A DNA stretch of 5,652 bases, taken from the NCBI GenBank assembly GCA_003235435.1, contig QJWF01000099.1, positions 1-5,652 on the forward strand, read 5' to 3'. The translations under genes and the position numbers were made by a program. Of this stretch, positions 4,900-5,652 are shown one piece after another (positions within the stretch are counted from its first letter, which is position 1; every line of letters begins with the position of its first letter). Source of the DNA: Nitrosomonadales bacterium (GTDB lineage Bacteria > Pseudomonadota > Gammaproteobacteria > Burkholderiales > Gallionellaceae). Under the pieces are notes generated by a model that was given only the letters and a program-made list of their open reading frames with translations, was not told the DNA's origin and did no database searches.

Positions 4900-5652
4900 G
4901 TGAGTAGTGCCGTTGTTTTTGCGTATCACAATGTCGGCGTCAGATGTCTGAATGTTCTCCTCGCTCACGGTGTGGAAGTCCCTCTCGTTGTAACGCATCG
5001 CGACAATCCGAAGGAAACCATCTGGTTCGACAGTGTCGCTGAACTTGCCGAGTTGCATGGTATTCTTGTCATTACGCCGGAATATCCCAATTCCCCGGAA
5101 TTGGTCGAACAGATCCGCGCCCTGCAGCCTGATTTTTTCTTTTCGTTCTATTACCGCGAGATGCTCAAGTGCGAGTTGCTGGAGATTCCCAGAAACGGCG
5201 CGCTGAACATGCATGGCTCGCTGCTGCCAAAATTTCGTGGCCGCGTGCCGGTGAATTGGGCGATAATCCACGGCGAGAGTGAAACCGGCGCAACACTGCA
5301 CTACATGACCGAGAAACCGGACAACGGGGACATCGTTGCGCAACAGGCGGTGCCGATCCTTCCGGACGATTCCGCATTGCAGGTATTCCAGAAAGTCACG
5401 GTCGCGGCTGAGATCGCCTTGAACGATGTGCTACCCGAGCTTCTAGCAGGCAAGGCGCCAAGGGTGAAACAGGATTTGAGCAAGGGCGCGTATTTTGGTG
5501 GCCGCAAACCCGAAGACGGCATCATCGACTGGTCGAAATCGGCAACAGAGATACATAATCTGGTGCGCGCCGTGGCGCCGCCATATCCGGGTGCAAGTAC
5601 GCAATTGATGGGCAAGCCAATGCGCATATTGCAGACGCTGGTGACGAATTGC
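4900..5652 (+). CDS. arnA: ArnA-type UDP-Ara4N formyltransferase domain, 3'-truncated by window edge
   Basis: The frame runs from GTG 4900 to the last base, giving 251 residues without a stop. It matches the N-terminal formyltransferase domain of ArnA (about 300 aa in E. coli): VVFAYHNVGVRCLNVLLAHG (5-24), THRDNPKE (32-39), FFFSFYYREML (79-89), ALNMHGSLLPKFRGRVPVNW (101-120) and DNGDIVAQ (141-148). The catalytic Asn, His and Asp known in E. coli (102, 104, 140) are present as Asn103, His105 and Asp141. HNLVRAVAPPYPGA (219-232) is also typical. The known reaction is N-10-formyltetrahydrofolate-dependent formylation of UDP-L-Ara4N in the cytoplasm, which drives the pathway forward. GTG 4900 is chosen because GGGAG at 4888-4892 lies seven bases upstream and the resulting N-terminus fits the family. 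The frame is open back to the arnC stop, but that extension is Arg-rich and unlike ArnA. Whether the decarboxylase domain is fused cannot be seen. Confidence 0.9.
   Translation, partial: MSSAVVFAYHNVGVRCLNVLLAHGVEVPLVVTHRDNPKETIWFDSVAELAELHGILVITPEYPNSPELVEQIRALQPDFFFSFYYREMLKCELLEIPRNGALNMHGSLLPKFRGRVPVNWAIIHGESETGATLHYMTEKPDNGDIVAQQAVPILPDDSALQVFQKVTVAAEIALNDVLPELLAGKAPRVKQDLSKGAYFGGRKPEDGIIDWSKSATEIHNLVRAVAPPYPGASTQLMGKPMRILQTLVTNC

Noticed and set aside
4765..5343. Minus-strand frame opposite arnA (192 aa), with those at 5165-5377 and 5301-5627
   Set aside because: The plus strand encodes a clear ArnA formyltransferase domain with catalytic Asn, His and Asp; the antisense translations show no family.

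Overview
The window carries part of an arn (pmr) type lipopolysaccharide-modification cluster, all on the + strand. Such clusters make 4-amino-4-deoxy-L-arabinose (L-Ara4N) on undecaprenyl phosphate and transfer it to lipid A, which lowers outer-membrane charge and gives resistance to cationic peptides such as polymyxin. GC content counted by eye on sample lines is in the high fifties for the core genes. Together with the protein similarities this suggests a Gram-negative proteobacterium. A betaproteobacterium (for example the Gallionella/Sideroxydans/Nitrosomonas side) is my guess, with no marker gene here to prove it.

Layout: (1) positions 2-1483, the C-terminal ~85% of ArnT, the membrane transferase that puts L-Ara4N on lipid A. 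(2) 1480-1851, an ArnE/ArnF-like small four-helix flippase subunit, coupled to arnT by an ATGA overlap. (3) a 65-bp gap with a perfect 11-bp palindromic hairpin. (4) 1917-3047, ArnB, the PLP aminotransferase. (5) 3062-3553, an unrecognised AT-richer membrane-protein gene. (6) a 263-bp gap at 3554-3816 with candidate promoters, two dyads and a ~120-bp element whose ends are imperfect inverted repeats and whose right arm covers the region just before the next start codon. (7) 3817-4806, ArnC, the undecaprenyl-phosphate glycosyltransferase. (8) 4900-5652, the ArnA formyltransferase domain, cut by the window end.

Working order in the known pathway: ArnA decarboxylase makes UDP-4-keto-arabinose, ArnB aminates it, ArnA formyltransferase N-formylates it, ArnC moves the formylated sugar to undecaprenyl phosphate, ArnD deformylates it, ArnE/F flip the lipid, and ArnT transfers the sugar to lipid A. 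The decarboxylase, ArnD, Ugd and any second flippase subunit are not in this window and may lie on either side.

The gene order (T-E-B-x-C-A) differs from the enterobacterial B-C-A-D-T-E-F order. The two least explained parts are the orphan membrane gene and the structured leader in front of arnC. They sit next to each other and split the cluster into two blocks.
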